This document shows, piece by piece, positions 63,041 to 64,000 of a stretch of 64,000 nt of DNA (position 1 is its first letter; each line of letters starts with the position of its first letter). The DNA comes from Marinigracilibium pacificum (GTDB taxonomy: Bacteria; Bacteroidota; Bacteroidia; Cytophagales; Cyclobacteriaceae), in the NCBI RefSeq assembly GCF_012926615.1, contig NZ_JABBNU010000001.1:62001-126000 (forward strand), read 5' to 3'. The notes beneath the pieces were generated by a model. That model did no database searches, was not told the DNA's origin, and worked only from the letters and a program-made list of their open reading frames with translations. The position numbers were made by a program, and so were the translations under genes.

Positions 63041-64000
63041 ATGAAAGATTTATTAAAGCAATTTGAAAACAAAACCCCGGAAATTGTTTTTGAATGGAAA
63101 GACTCAGAAACTGAGGCTGAAGGATGGGTAGTAATCAACTCACTTCGAGGGGGAGCAGCAGGTGGTGGAACCAGAATGCGACCGGGACTTGATAAAAGAG
63201 AAGTTGAGTCTTTAGCAAAAACAATGGAGATTAAATTCACTGTTTCAGGACCAAATATTGGTGGAGCCAAGTCAGGAATTAATTTTGACCCAAAAGACCC
63301 AAGAAAAAATGACGTGCTTAAAAGATGGTACAAAGCAGTTTTTCCTTTATTAAAGAATTATTACGGAACTGGCGGGGATCTAAATGTTGATGAAATACAT
63401 GAAGTAATTCCAATTACTGAAGGTTATGGTTTATGGCATCCACAAGAAGGTATTGTTAATGGCCACTTTAACCCAACAGAGCCAGAAAAAATCAAAAAGC
63501 TTGGTCAATTAAGACAAGGAGTTTCAAAAGTTCTTGAAGATATCAACTTCACAATTACCGGAGATTATAAATATACAGTAGCTGATATGATCACAGGATT
63601 TGGTGTTGCTGAATCAGTAAAGCATTACTATGATCTTTGGGGAGGAAATATTGGTGAAAAAAGAGCTGTAATCCAAGGCTGGGGTAACGTTGCTGGTGCA
63701 GCAGCTTTGTTCCTTGCAAAAATGGGTGTTAAAATTGTGGGAATCATCGATCGTGAAGGCGGATTAATGAGCGAAACGGGTTTTGATCTTGAAGAAGTAA
63801 AAAAACTTTTCATTTCAAGAGATGGTAATAAGCTAAATGCAGATAATATGATCCCTTATGACGAAATCAATGAAAAAGTATGGGATCTTGGAGCTGAAAT
63901 ATTCATTCCTGCAGCTGCATCTAGATTAATTAGCCAGGAGCAAGTTGAAAAAATGGTTAATACTAAATTAGAAGTTATTTCATCTGGAGCTAATGTTCCA
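63041..64000 (+). CDS. Glu/Leu/Phe/Val dehydrogenase family protein, cut by the window end
   Basis: The first 320 codons are visible; the stop lies beyond the window. Family motifs are SLRGGAAGGGTRMRPG, NIGGAKSGINFDP with the catalytic Lys, TGGDLNVDEI and the Rossmann loop QGWGNVAGAAALF. It is more distant from the two other dehydrogenases of the window: GGAKSG instead of GGAKGG, and long inserts such as HFNPTEPEKIKKLGQLRQG. Substrate unclear; it may not be a classical amino-acid dehydrogenase. It follows anmK by 63 bp. Confidence 0.88.
   Translation, partial: MKDLLKQFENKTPEIVFEWKDSETEAEGWVVINSLRGGAAGGGTRMRPGLDKREVESLAKTMEIKFTVSGPNIGGAKSGINFDPKDPRKNDVLKRWYKAVFPLLKNYYGTGGDLNVDEIHEVIPITEGYGLWHPQEGIVNGHFNPTEPEKIKKLGQLRQGVSKVLEDINFTITGDYKYTVADMITGFGVAESVKHYYDLWGGNIGEKRAVIQGWGNVAGAAALFLAKMGVKIVGIIDREGGLMSETGFDLEEVKKLFISRDGNKLNADNMIPYDEINEKVWDLGAEIFIPAAASRLISQEQVEKMVNTKLEVISSGANVP

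Noticed and set aside
1-64000. CRISPR arrays, rRNA, prophage or insertion sequences
   Set aside because: No regularly spaced repeats, rRNA-like sequence, phage genes or transposase genes were found on either strand.

Overview
This is a 64 kb stretch of AT-rich bacterial chromosome, almost certainly from the phylum Bacteroidota and most likely the order Cytophagales or a close relative. The evidence is a TonB-dependent receptor with an N-terminal carboxypeptidase-regulatory-like domain, a GldN/PorN-like gliding/type IX secretion protein, the gene order amino-acid dehydrogenase / ABC exporter / long nusB / ytxH / DUF1573 / yajC / ybbR / coaE, a Bacteroidota-type dihydroorotase, TAnnTTTG-type promoter boxes and few Shine-Dalgarno sequences. 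No insertion sequence, prophage, CRISPR array or rRNA operon was seen; one tRNA (His) is present.

Layout. 1-6.1 kb: a vitamin salvage locus. A PnuC-type transporter and a NadR-like kinase are followed, after a convergent short-chain dehydrogenase, by a TPP riboswitch that leads a TonB-dependent receptor, an uncharacterised gene and a probable degenerate thiamine pyrophosphokinase. 6.1-18 kb: a small-heat-shock-like protein, an M14 carboxypeptidase, an IPT plus YWTD-repeat lipoprotein, a MATE exporter, lgt, a GldN-like protein with an internal duplication and a CBM5/12-like insert, MarR plus DoxX, an LpxH-like phosphoesterase coupled to a glycosyltransferase, and an orphan response regulator. 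18-26.4 kb: a metal-flavoured cluster of a lipoprotein metzincin, DUF6702, HupE/UreJ and two tandem M1 peptidases.

26.4-30.3 kb is the accessory part. It holds a large lipoprotein with a variable-looking C-terminal domain, followed by a tiny multi-pass membrane protein, then a paralogue of that membrane protein and a third small membrane protein. Short coding remnants that look like the tail of the large lipoprotein sit directly in front of the second, and possibly the third, small membrane gene. I read this as a polymorphic toxin/immunity locus with orphan immunity genes left by cassette turnover. This is my best candidate for an undescribed system in the window, but the toxin assignment is inference.

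30.4-47 kb: radical SAM, threonine/serine dehydratase and polA in one operon; then lipoproteins, a thioredoxin-like protein, a DEAD-box helicase, dihydroorotase, tRNA-His and the conserved coaE-ybbR-yajC-DUF1573-ytxH-nusB block with leucine dehydrogenase. 47-64 kb: an ABC exporter, free-methionine-sulfoxide reductase, ribD, prmC, an EamA transporter, dusB, a CPBP protease, cdsA, glutamate dehydrogenase, psd, an lptC operon with an outer-membrane protein, anmK, and a third Glu/Leu/Phe/Val dehydrogenase cut by the window end.

The window is therefore mostly conserved core genes (envelope biogenesis, cofactors, nucleotide and amino-acid metabolism) with one clear accessory island near 27-30 kb and a few lineage-specific secreted proteins.
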